Below are positions 24,364 through 35,883 of a DNA stretch of 64,000 nt, piece after piece (the first letter of the stretch is position 1; each line of letters begins with the position of its first letter). The position numbers were made by a program, and so were the translations under genes. The notes beneath the pieces are model-generated. The model ran no database searches, was not told the origin of the DNA, and saw only the letters and a program-made list of their open reading frames with translations. Origin of the DNA: Cornus controversa (taxonomy: Eukaryota > Streptophyta > Magnoliopsida > Cornales > Cornaceae); assembly GCA_026545225.1 (NCBI GenBank), contig CM048849.1:15321541-15385540 (forward strand). The letters are read 5' to 3'.

Positions 24364-24957
24364 ATGACAGAGAAATCAGTATGGAGCAACTCATCATCAC
24401 CGTCCGTAGCACCAAGTCCGACTGAGTTTGATCATAACCACTCCTCAGAAGTGAAGTTATTTGGTTTTCCGGTGACTGGCTGTGACAAAGCCGCCGTGAT
24501 AGTACAACCTGATTGTGAGGTCAGAAGATTTGAGTGCCAATATTGTCACCGAGAGTTCGCCAATTCTCAAGCACTAGGTGGCCATCAGAACGCACACAAG
24601 AAGGAACGGCAACGAGCAAAGCGGGCCCACTTCCAAACCGATCATCACCGTCGGTTCGGAATGACTGTCCCAATGATCAGTGCTCACGCAGGTCGGTCAG
24701 GACCCTTAATTTGCTCAGGAGGTTCCACAAGTAGTGGTGCATATGCTGCACGCTTCCGGTCACCGTCTGAATACTGTGTACATCCACCACAGGTATTATC
24801 ATCATCATCAGGGGTTGCACCTCTTAGATTTCCTGATCACTTTTGCATGGGACGGCCATATCAGATTCTTGTTGCGGGCCCAGATAGTGTGGAGTCCCCG
24901 AGATCACCGTTAATGGAAGAAGCAGATGATGGGGTGGACGTTGATCTCCATCTATGA
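24364..24957 (+). CDS. C2H2 zinc-finger transcription factor (ZFP5/6/8-GIS type)
   Basis: An intact single-exon gene of 197 residues. Residues 56-78 form one plant-type C2H2 finger, with C58, C61, H74 and H78 and the QALGGH signature at 69-74 that contacts DNA in this family. The linker after it is basic ([11 protein letters not shown]). Residues 30-36 (VKLFGFP) are the N-terminal motif found in the Arabidopsis ZFP5/ZFP6/ZFP8/GIS group, regulators of trichome and root-hair formation. The C-terminus, DVDLHL (192-197), is an EAR-type motif of the LxL class, which recruits TOPLESS co-repressors, so a nuclear repressor is likely. I chose the second in-frame ATG because it has AAA before it. The first, at 24343, would add seven residues. 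Subgroup membership is by motif; the exact orthologue and target genes are not known. Confidence 0.93.
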   Translation: MTEKSVWSNSSSPSVAPSPTEFDHNHSSEVKLFGFPVTGCDKAAVIVQPDCEVRRFECQYCHREFANSQALGGHQNAHKKERQRAKRAHFQTDHHRRFGMTVPMISAHAGRSGPLICSGGSTSSGAYAARFRSPSEYCVHPPQVLSSSSGVAPLRFPDHFCMGRPYQILVAGPDSVESPRSPLMEEADDGVDVDLHL

Positions 24958-25027
24958 TTTGCACCCTCCTCAACCTTACCATGAGCTGCAATGCATGAGA
25001 TCACGCGGAGGAAAATGAGCTACATAC

Positions 25028-25071
<44 letters not shown>

Positions 25072-25393
25072 GCATTTGTTTAAATATCTTGTATTTTAGG
25101 CGCCTTCGTGGAGTATTGGAGTGTCATATTTTTCTGCTAGAATTTGAGATTTTAATAATATTTTCTGATTTATCTCCATCTGAGAATTTTGGTTAATTCT
25201 GAATTTCAGATTGAATATATATATATATTGTGTGTGTTTGTGAGAGAGAGAGAGAGAGAGAGAGAGAGGAACCGAAACTACTCTACCCAAACTGAAAGAG
25301 GAAGGGCTCTCACATGAAGTGCAGTGGGACCAATCATAGGACTCTTGTTCTTGCGGTCCTTTGTTGGATGAGTAGTTTGGGTTATACAATTAT

Positions 25394-25428
<35 letters not shown>

Positions 25429-26064
25429 TATAGATAATCACCTTTCCTTGAGTGCTGGACTGTCCAGTCCGCAAGAGAGTATCTGAGTGTTAAGGAAGCA
25501 CCTGTGATGTACATGTATATTAAAACATTATATATGTGTTAGCATGTTTGTGTATGTAACATTTTCAATATTTCTACATGTGCCTTTTGTCCAAACATAT
25601 GGTGCACGAATTGTGTTCATTATTTGATGACATAAAAGAAAACCAAATATGGAAGTTTTTATTCCGATCTCTTTCTCGTTATGGGAAAACAAAATTAGGT
25701 AATCAAACGTCAGGTTTTCCATGGTAGAAATGTGTATTAATTTTTATTTTTATTTTTTTGGTCAATCTTTTGAATCTTCTTTATTTGTCAAAAAAAAAAA
25801 AGAAACTGTGAATCAATCCAAATTGTACTTAAAAGAACTTGGTAATTGTGATCCCTTTAATATATTTTTCAATGATAAATGAGAGTCATTATAAAAATGT
25901 ATTTCAAGATTCACAAGAAGAAAAGTTTTACGAAGGCATGTGAGGAACTCTTTAAACCATTTATTGGTTAACAGGTAAATTGGAGGCTTCTATCCTCTCC
26001 TCTCAAAGGGTAGTCAAAGTCAATCATCCAACTCATCCATTAAAATTTAATCTAGATTGAACAA
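24958..26064. other. 3' flank of the zinc-finger gene
   Basis: Contains the 3' untranslated region and then AT-rich DNA with no gene. Simple repeats are (ATT)n at about 25028-25070, (GA)n at 25240-25268 and (TA)n at 25399-25426. Small open frames on the minus strand cross these repeats and are not credible. Confidence 0.6.
25028..25070. repeat. (ATT)n microsatellite in the 3' region of the zinc-finger gene
   Basis: About 14 uninterrupted trinucleotide units starting 70 bases after the stop codon, so probably within the transcript's 3' untranslated region. Confidence 0.95.
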
Positions 26065-27346
26065 AGATTCTGACGCTGGACAAAATAGTAATTATTCTGT
26101 AAGCTAGTGGCAACAGGTAATTCACAGAAAAGAATACAAGAAAATCTCCAAAAAACTCAGAGAAAAGCCTCTGATATTCAATTCAATATTCAAAATCAAA
26201 GTTAACCTCAAATCAGCCCACAAGTCGGACTATATAGCTAAAAAATCGTAAATATCGGAATCTTACCAAAATAGCAAAATCCCAATAATTACGCCAAAAT
26301 GAAATACGAAATAAAAGAAGTAAACTGTCAAAAATTTGGCCTAAATCGAGTTCAGAATCATTGCTTAAACGACAAAAGAAAATATTACTATAAATGGAAA
26401 AAAAAACTAAAAATGGGAATTCAAAAGGAAAAATAGCGGATTTTGGCGTCAAAAAAATATGCACTGAAATACCCCCCAAAAAATTTCGCACATGAGGTGG
26501 CCAGTCTCATACACAAAACCTGGAAGATACATACAACTAGTAGCAACAAGCATAGAATATAAAAGATATAATGAACAATTTTCTAAAAGCAGAAAAGAAA
26601 GTTCCTCTGAATTAAAATAACTGTTAACTAAACAAGTATATGTCCGGTAATACAATTTGGAAGTCCTGTAACCCAAGGACCCCTTAACCAAAATGAACCA
26701 AAGTTTTTAATTCTAAAATTAATACCAACAATCAAAGTCTCAAAAGGTCATAGTATGACTCTTGAAGAAGACAAGTTCCTACCCTGTAACTGATGAGATG
26801 AGACGTCTGCTACAACTAAACCCTAAAACTCTATCCTCGCGGTGGAACCTGTCTGAAACCTGAAATATCAACAAAGTGGGTTAAACCCACGAGCAAGTCC
26901 TATCTACTACATCCCAATCAGAGAACCAATATACATACCCTTAATATATGGGACACAAAATAAATTCAGAGATTTAACATACAAGTTATTCTTTTATCCA
27001 ATTTCATGTTTCTAAAATAACAGTCAATATTTATAATATTTCACCCAAACCCTTATTATGAAAAAGAGAACACATTCCTTAAGTTCAGCAGAAATAAGCA
27101 TAACATGAAATACTATCAAGTTTAAGCAATCCCAACATGTCACCATTTTATCCTTTGATACCTTAATAGGTATAAGTATATACATACTGGTCATTCCCTA
27201 CCTAGTTCATGTTTTCAGAAATCAAAATCATCTTATACGTTATCCCAACGAACCCTTATCATCAACAATGAATACCTTCTTTAAGTTCAAAGTAAAGAAA
27301 CATATGCATGCATTTTATTAAATCTCGACAATCATGACAAAGCAAA

Positions 27347-27552
27347 TATAATGTATAGATACCTTATTAGGTATGGGCGATCCTGACACGCCGGGCAATC
27401 CTGACATGTCAAATAAAATGTATAGATACCTTATTAGGTATGGGCGATCCTGACACGCCGGGCAATCCTTACATGCCAAAATAAAATGCATAGATACCTT
27501 ATTAGGTATGAGCGATCCTGACACGCCGGGCAATCCTTACATGCCAAAATAA
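27347..27552. repeat. 69-bp tandem repeat, three copies
   Basis: Three near-identical copies with ATACCTTATTAGGTATGGGC, GATCCTGACACGCC and GGGCAATCCTTACATGCC. ATACCT and AGGTAT form an inverted pair around TATT. The solo LTR at 30034-33629 has eight copies of the same unit. Confidence 0.92.
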
Positions 27553-28649
27553 AATGTATATAGATACATTCCAATATGAAACATAAAATAAACAAGGTGC
27601 ATTATGATTTAAATTTGCACAAACCAGTATTTCAAATTATCCAACATGAAATTATCACCATAAGACAAATCATTCACAAGTAAACTATAATCACGTATTT
27701 GATGGGCATTTATATCCTTAAAGAAAAATACACTCAAGTAAACCAAATAACCCAAGCATCCATTATAGAAGAAATTTTCTAACTCAACCTCCAATGCACT
27801 CAATTCTACGAGGGAGTCTAAACCTAAATTTTATCTAGGTTTCTGGGTCTATTCTACTTCTGAGAACCCTATTAAATCATTCTGGAATTTTCTAGAATTT
27901 TTGAAAATTTTAAAAAATATTTTTCTCGCAAAAATAAAATAAAACATAATTCAAAGCATACGTTTACAACCAACACAATCACAAGGGAGACTCATCTTCA
28001 CATGAAATTTAAAACCCAGGTGCATTTTAATCCTATAAATTTAACTAAATTTTTCTAGATTTTTTTAAAATTTTAAAATATTTTCTAAAAATAAAAGAAG
28101 GTGAAAATCCTACTTTTAGACACTTTAAAAATTAACTTAACACCAAAAGAAACTCATTTCAAGATGAAAATTTATAACCAAGTTTATTTAACATCCAAAA
28201 AGTTACAGTAAAAATTTGGGAACTTTTGGAGTTATAAAAGTATTTTCTAAAATTACAGAAAGTGAAAAACTCAACTTTTGAACCCTTTAAAAATCAATTG
28301 AATAATAAGGAAAAATTATTTTGAGTTGAAAATTTAAACCCAACTGTATTTAGCCTCCAGAGAGCTACAGTAAAATTTTCGGAATTTTTGGAAATTTTTA
28401 ACTATTTTCTAAAATTAAAGAGGCTGAAAAATTCAGTTTTTAGACACTTTAAAAATTAATTTAAAGACAATGGTAAATAATTTTGATATGAAATTTAAAC
28501 CCCAAGTCTCTTAAGCTCCCAGGAAGTTGACATAAAATTTTGGGAATTTTTAGAATTATAAAAGTATTTTTAAAAAATGATTTTTTCAGATTTTCAAGTT
28601 TTCCCAAAAATTTCAAAAATACAAAATAAATATCAAAACAATTCGGAAT

Positions 28650-28850
28650 GGGCCCATATTGGACCCAGAGGTGGGCCCCCGCTAGTGGGGCCCAAAAACA
28701 ATTTTCCGGCCACCGGCCGGCGCCGGAGCCGGCCGGACGCGCCCCCACTCGCCGGCGGCGCGCGTAGGGGTCACGGCCGGCTGGGCTGTCTTCCCAAGCG
28801 CGCAGGCAGCGCGCTGGGGGATTTTCCGGCGCTGATTCCGGCTTCGTCCA
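28650..28850. other. GC-rich, CpG-dense patch in a solo LTR
   Basis: A segment very rich in GGCC and CGCG words inside otherwise AT-rich LTR sequence. A shorter equivalent lies at about 32400-32510 in the neighbouring solo LTR and a still shorter one at 3368-3408. Long open frames on both strands follow from the composition. Confidence 0.8.
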
Positions 28851-30033
28851 ACCTCCGTTCAGCCTGATTTTTGTACCGTTCTTCTCCTCTTGATCCCCTC
28901 TACCCATTGGTACAAAAAGCCCCATAAAAAATTGTTCGAATCAAAAACCCCTAATTCACAAGTTCTAGGGTTCTTCGCAAAATTTAAAAATTTCAACTCA
29001 AATTTCTCACGATCTATTTTATTAAAGATCAAGGGTTGTTTTGTAGACAATCACAACAGAGAATGCTTACGAATTAACATCTTTTCTCATCCTAAATTCA
29101 TGCATAAACAGATTTCTATACAATTTACACATACATGAAATATATACATGCATATATTCTTACATATATATATATCTATACTCCTATAAACAATTTAGCA
29201 TAATAAATTTTCACAAAATTTATCCACAAGAAGCAACAAAACAAAATACAATTATAAACAGATTTTCAATATAAACCAAATTCTTAAACCTAGACTATGC
29301 ATACGGATTCAAAGGGGAAGAGAAGAATCAAACTTGCCTCTTTGACGATTCAAACACTCGTTCACCCGAACTCCTTCTCTCTTTCGTTTACTTTCCTGAT
29401 TTTTGTGCGTAATGTAAACGGCAGAAACCCTAGTTTCTTATTATCTTTTGTCATAATAATTTTATTCTATTATTATTAATATTTTTTCTAAAAACCAAAT
29501 AACTAAAAATAATAATAATAATAATAACCATAATAATATAACTATAACCATGGCCCAACAACTTAAACATATCCTTAGCCCAACCATTCCAGCCCAGATT
29601 CCTCCCTAACCCAATCCAAAGCATTTAAAATATTTAAATCAAATAATACACAATCAATAAACAATTCATATAAATTGATAAAAATAAAAGTAGAGCAATT
29701 CACATGAAATGAAAGAATTTATAAAGACAACCAATTCACATAAAATAATAATTGTATAAAGACATAACAATTCACATGAAATGATAAAATGCATATAAAG
29801 GCATTCCACATGAATTGAAAAATAATAATAATAATAATATAAAAAAATTTAAATTCTTTAAAATAATAGACGTCCAAATTTTTCGGGGTATTACATGCAC
29901 CTAGCTTCTCTTAGTGCCCAAGACATGCGTGCCGAAAAGAGCTTTCCGAATTGGGGTCATATGAGCAATTCTGATACCCGTAGACAAAGTTATGGCCAAA
30001 ATACCGAAACGCGCCCAAAAATGCCCCAATTAG

Positions 30034-33000
30034 TGAAATACCCTCCAGAAAATTTCACGCATGAGGTGGCCAAGCTCATACACAAAACTTGAGGGATATT
30101 AACAACTGATAGTAAACAAGCATAGAATACAATAACAAAAGAAAAAGAATTATAAATGCTGAAAGGAAAGTCTAACTGAAATGAATAATCATGTTAAATA
30201 ATATTGTATTATTCTGATTGCTACAACTTGGAAGTCCGGTAACCCACGGACCCCTTAACCAAACAAAAAAACATAAAAGTAAAACTTTATGAACAGATTT
30301 AAGTCCCTACACTAAAGTATGGTGAAGAATGGATGATCGTCACGCTCTACAAACTCCATGCACAAATCTCTAGGTAGAAACTGTCTGGAACCTGAAATAT
30401 CAACAAAGTGGGTTAAACCCACGAGCAAATTCTCTCTACTACAACCCAATCAGAGAATCGGTAAACATACCCTCTATATGAGGACAGTAAAGACATATAG
30501 ATATAATTATACCATTTAGTCATTAAATCTCCTATCTTAAAAGTAACTAGAACTATGTTCTGAACTAACCCATCCATTATCACAATATAGATAAAACAAA
30601 CTTCTAAATTCAAACCATAGACAATCCTAACATGTCTTCTTCTATATATTCTACAAATGCCTTACAAGGTATTAGGCAAACCTATCCTGCCTCCACCAAT
30701 AATCCTTTCCCAAGACAACAAATTTATGTTTATATACAATTAAAGATAACCCACCAACTCATAAATATATATACCCAATTAACCCTATAATCCAAGAATA
30801 GAGCCGCCCCACACATTACACTAACACATAAGTTATCTTAATGCAAGTGCAGACTAGTTTTAAGTTTATACAAGAAATAATCATAACATGCTCGAATATA
30901 TACCGAGAACCGTTCTTACTAGATATTAGGCAATCCTGACATGCTCTAAATAAAATATAAAAATACCATATTAGGTGTTTGGCAATCCCGACACGCCTTG
31001 ACAATCCCAACATGCCAAATATAATGCATAGATACCTTATTAGGTATTAGGCGATCCTGACACACCTTGGCAATCCCAACATGCCAAATATAATGCATAG
31101 ATACCTTATTAGGTATTAGGCGATCCTGACACGCCTTGGCAATCCCAACATGCCAAATATAATGCATAGATACTTTATTAGGTATTAGGCGATCCTGACA
31201 CGCCTTAGCAATCCCAACATGCCAAATATAATGCATAGATACCTTATTAGGTATGGGCGATCCTGACACGCCAAAATAAAATGCATAGATACCTTATTAG
31301 GTATGGGCGATCCTAACACGCCGGACAATCCTTACATGCCAAAATAAAATGCATAGATACCTTATTAGGTATGGGCGATCCTGACACGCCGGGCAATCCT
31401 TACATGCCAAAATAAAATGCATAGATGCCTTATTAGGTATGGGCGATCCTGACACACCGAGCAATCCTTACATGCCAAATAAAATGTATAGATGCATTCC
31501 CAATATGAAACATAAAATAAACAAGGTGCATTATGATCTTAATTTGCACAAACAAAGTAATTCAAATAATCCGACATGAAATTATCACCATAAGATAAAT
31601 CGTTCACAAGTAAGCTATAATCAAGTATTTAATGGGCATTTATATCCTTAAAGAAAAATACATTCAAGTAAATCAAATAACACAATTTAACCACTTTAGA
31701 ATCAAATACCCAATCCAACCCCTAATGCACTCAAGTCTATGAGGGAGTCTAAACCAAACTCTTATCTAGGATTCTGGGCCTATTCTACTTCTAAGAATCC
31801 TATTAAATCATTCTGGAAATTTTCTAGAATTTAAAAAAAATATTTTCAAAAGGTGAAAACCCAACTTTTAGATACTTTAAAAATTCATTGAACACTAAGG
31901 GAAGCTTCTTTCAAGATGAAAATTTAAACCCAAGTTTATTTAACCTCCAGAAAGTTACCACAAAAATTTGGGAATTTTTGGAACTACAAAAGTATTTTCA
32001 AAAATTACAGAAAGTGAAAAACCCAACTTTTGGACACTTTAAAAATCAATTGAACAACAAGAGAAAATCATTTTGAGTTAAAAATTTAAATCCAAGTGTA
32101 TTTAGCCTCCAAAAAGTTTCAGTAAAAATTTTGGAAATTTTGAAACTTTATAATTATTTTCTAAAATTAAAGAAGATGAAAAATCCAGTTTTTAGACACT
32201 TTAAAAATTAATTTAAAGACAATGGTAAATCATTTCGACATGAAATTTAAACCCCAAGCTCCTTAAGCTCATAGAAAGTTGACATAAAAATTTGGGAATT
32301 TTTAGAATTATAAAAGTATTTTTTAAAAAAAGATTTTCTTAATTTTTAAGTTTTTTCAAAAATTTCAAAAATTCAAAACAAATAATAAAATAATTCGGAG
32401 TGGGCCCATATCGGACCCAGAGGTGGGCCCCCGAGAGTGGGCCCCAAAAATACTTTTCTGGCCACCGGCGCCGGAGGCATGTGCCCCCACGCGCCGGCGG
32501 ACATTTGGCCCCTTTTTTTTTTTTTTTCTTTCTTTCTTCTTCCTCACCTGAAGCTTCAGCGGCCAACAATGGAGGCCAAACTTCCCGATCACTTTTCGAT
32601 CACTTCCGAGCACCGAATCACGCATATGAATATACTATTGAACTCGTATCGATCTAAGCTACGTATTGGTACCAAAATCATCCCCTCTCACGGACTAAAT
32701 CAAAAACGCCCAATTTCAAGTTTCGAAAATCTAAAATTTTAAACTCAATTTCCCGTCAATCTACCCAATGGTTCATAACGAAACTTTCAAGGATTGTTCT
32801 AGGAAGTAAGATCTACCTTTTAATCGGAACAAAAACGTTCAAAAATGATGAATACAGTAAACCCAATTTCATGTTAATATATATATATACCCGCCTATAC
32901 AGTCATATATATATATGTATATACATATGCAAAAATATCCTAAAACAGTACCAAAACTCCAAAATCTTCATGTTTAATTCACAGAATTATTTCTAGCATG

Positions 33001-33629
33001 CAAAATCATTTAATTTCAAAATTAAATGCATACAAATTTCTAGCAAAATGTCTATACAATTAATATATATATTATACATATATTCCAACATCTATATACA
33101 AAAATATATATGTATACAGATTCAAAGGGGAAGAGAAGAGTTCAAACTTGTCTTGTGATGTTGAGCGAAAATCACTTTTTTTCTCTTTTCCTGGCGTCAA
33201 CAGTTTTCTCCCTATCTGTGCGTAGGAATCCTCTGTACGTAGAAACTACTGAACCCTAATTCCTTTTCTCTTATTTAATATTCTTAAATAATTAAACTAA
33301 TAAATATAAAATATTCAGCCCAACTATATATATATATATAGCCCAGCCCAGCAGCCTAACCCAACCTAATAATAATAATAATAATAAAACAAGAATAAAG
33401 AAGATGCAGCCCAAACCAACATATTTTTATTTAACAGAAAAAAATTATATTTAAAACAAATATTTAACACACAATTAAACACAATCAACACTTAGCAACC
33501 ATTCAAACATCCACATTAAACATATAAAAACAGGCATTGACAAAATTAATTAAAGCATTTAAATAATTAAAAACTCTAATAAATAAATAAAAACCCAATT
33601 TAAAAATCCTCAAATTACGGGGTATTACA
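30034..33629 (-). mobile_element. Second solo chromovirus LTR (3.6 kb)
   Basis: The plus strand runs from TGAAATACCCTCC to ACGGGGTATTACA, with perfect 5-bp direct repeats ATTAG at 30029-30033 and 33630-33634. It is the same family and orientation as the solo LTR ending 138 bases to its left, from which it differs throughout and in repeat number. It is a separate insertion, because each LTR has its own target duplication. The small open frames inside, including a tandem-repeat frame at about 30946-31269, are not genes. Confidence 0.95.
30915..31490. repeat. 69-bp tandem repeat, about eight copies
   Basis: About eight copies of the unit AAATATAATGCATAGATACC, TTATTAGGTATTAGGCGATC, CTGACACGCC, TTGGCAATCCCAACATGCC, with a more diverged copy at the left edge. 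Two sub-variants occur, one ending in CCCAACATGCC and one in CCTTACATGCC. Because 69 is divisible by three, a minus-strand frame stays open through several copies and gives a 23-residue peptide repeat without coding meaning. Confidence 0.93.
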
Positions 33630-34426
33630 ATTAGGAAAAATATCACGACTTCTTACCATCTTTGCGCTGATCTACCAACTCAAGGTATCTCAGCACCATC
33701 AATGTGTCATCTGACAACTCAGCACCATCTGACTCGAATCCTCCAACATTAGATTCTCAAGTAGTCAATTAAGTTGACATAAATCTATTTCTCACTAGAG
33801 GTAGTGGGCAAATTAATATCAACAAATTGAGTTCACTTGTTTTTAAACTAATATAATAATTAAGGGAGTTAATATTAACACACTTTTAATATACTTAGTG
33901 CTCCAAACTCCTTTTTCTTAATTATAAAATTACAAAGTAGTTCACATATCGCATGATACTTATTATATTTTCAAATTCATATTTGTCCTTATCAATTAAA
34001 ATTAGGACTCTCCACATTCCAATTCCTTTTTCTCTTTCACGTCTCTCTCTCTCAGCAGCGATAACAACAATAGAAGTCATTACTAATTTTTGCACCATTA
34101 TCGCCATGACACATTCATTTTCCTCCTCCATATCATCATCTCTCTCCCTCCTCAGTCGAAGCCCTTATATTCGCGTGCATATAAGGGCTTATATAATTTA
34201 CTAAAGTGTTTTATTAGTGTGTTTTAATTCTTTTGCTTTTTTTTTACCCAGAAGCTATAGGCACATAACTAATGCATTTCACTTGGTCGATTTGTTTGTT
34301 TTTAGGGAGTGAGGATGCGTAGTAGAAACTCCTTCATTTTTTCATGAATTTGAAAACTTAGTTATTAGTACTATATAAGTAAATAATATTAAATATTGAG
34401 AGAGAGACAATATAATGGATTGTTTT

Positions 34427-35280
34427 TGTTAGAAATAAAGAAAGAATTGTATTTAATTGTATTTATCTTGTGAACAATACGTAAAGATCTATTTAGAAGT
34501 ACATAATCTTAGAGGCTAAGTAAACGTAGAAGACAAGAAATCCTAGTCCTAAATGGTTTAGAAAAAGGTGAAAGAAACCTATGCAATTTAAAAAAAGATA
34601 TATAATCTAACAGCAGATATAATAGGAAATATATAATCTAACAGCCCCATAAGCTCAAGGTGAGTTATATGAAGTCAACTACATTTTGGAGACAAAATCT
34701 TGAATGCGGCTCATAAAAGCAATCTGATGATGTTACCAATCGCGCATGGTTGTGAACACATACAAAAAAGCTGCAAAAGAGCGGCTCAGTAGATAAAAGT
34801 AGCTCATTGGAGCGACGAAAAGACTGAAAGTAGCTCGTTGGAGCGACAATGCTCGTTAAAATCAGCGACTTTGACACAGATGTTATGACTCGTTAAAACA
34901 ATTTGGTGATGTTACCAACCTTGGTTGTGAACATATATAAAGAAGTTGCAAAAGAGCGTTCGGTAGACAAAATCAGCTCGTTGGAACGACAGTAAACCGA
35001 AAGCTGCTCGTTGGAGCGAAAACTGATTTAAAAATCAGAAAAGGGGCTCGTTTAAATTAGTAACTTTGACACAAATGATAGTGGGAGCCGATGAATTAAA
35101 CTTGAGCTGGGCTGTCATTCCGTTGATTGCCCACCAGGGATGAAGCCGATGGTGTCATCCCCAACAGTGAGGGCGATAAACTGTGAAGTGTGCCAATAAT
35201 TGATAGACTCTGATACCATGTTAGAAACATAAGAAGATTATATTGAATTGAATTGAATTGGCTTGATTGAATTTTTAAAT
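34427..35280 (-). mobile_element. Short Copia-type non-autonomous LTR element (TRIM-like)
   Basis: In minus-strand reading: part of a 5' LTR (35219-35280) ending in TTTCTAACA; directly the primer-binding site TGGTATCAGAGTC (35206-35218); a short non-coding interior rich in GCTCGTTGGAGCGAC boxes; and a 3' LTR (34427-34643, 217 bp) starting TGTTAGATTATATATTTCC and ending TTTCTAACA. At about 850 bp with no protein-coding domain it fits the TRIM class of non-autonomous elements. It is incomplete. Confidence 0.75.
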
Positions 35281-35883
35281 TATTTTTCACTCGAACGAGC
35301 AGCTTTCGATCTTACCATCGCTCCAACGAGTTCGCTTTTTTACAGCTTCTTTGTATGTGTTCGTAGTCACTGTTGGTAACATCACCAGATTGCTTTCATG
35401 AGTCATAACATCTGTGTGTCAAAGTCACTAATTTCAACGAAGCTCATTTTCTAATTTTTAAATTAATTTTTGCTCCAATAAGCCATTTTCGGTCTTCCTA
35501 TCTCTCTAATGAGCTGCATTTGTCTACTGAGTCGCTCTTTTGCAACTTCTTTGTATGTGTTCACAAACACAGCTGGTAACATTACCAGATTGCTTTCACG
35601 AGCCGCATTAAAGATTTTGTCTCCAAATTCAAATTGGCTTCATATAACTCACATTGACTTTGAGGGACTATTAGATTATATATTTTCTATTATATATGCT
35701 ATCAGATTATATATCTTTTCCTAAATCACACAGGTTTCTTACACATTCTCCTAAACTATCTAGGATTAGGATATCTTGTATCATAAGTTTACTTATCCTC
35801 CAAGATTATATGCCTATAAATAAGCCTTTATATATTGTTCACAATATCAATTCAATCAATACAATCTCTCTTTATTTCTAATA
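35281..35883 (+). mobile_element. Second copy of the TRIM-like element, inverted
   Basis: Plus-strand interior (35281-35668) and 3' LTR (35669-35883), matching the interior and LTR of the neighbouring minus-strand copy. Paired boxes include GTAACATTACCAGATTGCTT and TTTTGTCTCCAAA. It faces away from the other copy, so together they form a large imperfect palindrome. It is incomplete. Confidence 0.75.

Larger units (their letters stand above)
26465..29895 (-). mobile_element. Solo chromovirus LTR (3.4 kb)
   Basis: The plus strand runs from TGAAATACCCCCC to CGGGGTATTACA. Perfect 5-bp direct repeats TGCAC flank it at 26460-26464 and 29896-29900. Sequence and ends match the 5' LTR at 2244-5360 read in reverse. 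Both ends and the target duplication are intact with no internal region, so this is a solo LTR. It carries a 69-bp tandem repeat (27347-27552) and a GC-rich patch (about 28650-28850). Open frames inside it, including one of 154 codons through the GC-rich part, are not genes. Confidence 0.95.
26072..33750. mobile_element. Unclassified ~640-bp element, copy A, split by two solo LTRs
   Basis: Outer bounds are GACGCTGGAC at 26072 and CTCCAACATT at 33750, with 7-bp direct repeats AGATTCT at 26065-26071 and 33751-33757. Without the two LTR insertions (26465-29895 and 30034-33629) and their duplicated target bases it would be about 642 bp, matching copy B (36696-37329) from end to end. The ends are weak inverted repeats (GAYGYYGGA). 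Near the right end, minus-strand reading gives about 30 codons with SDDTLM-L-YLEL-DQRKDG and a stop, similar in both copies. I do not recognise the family. Confidence 0.8.

Noticed and set aside
24534-24734. A 66-codon frame inside the zinc-finger gene
   Set aside because: It overlaps the real gene in another frame and shows no finger motif.
28461-28925. Minus-strand open frame of 154 codons
   Set aside because: It lies inside a solo LTR and stays open because of the GC-rich patch; the other strand is open too, and the neighbouring LTR copy does not keep the frame.
30946-31269. Minus-strand frame coding a 23-residue tandem peptide repeat
   Set aside because: The 69-bp LTR repeat is a multiple of three, so one frame stays open; there is no codon or domain support and the number of copies differs in the sister LTR.
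27347-31490. CRISPR-like regular repeats
   Set aside because: Repeats are adjacent 69-bp units without unique spacers, inside plant LTRs; CRISPR arrays are not expected in a plant nuclear genome.
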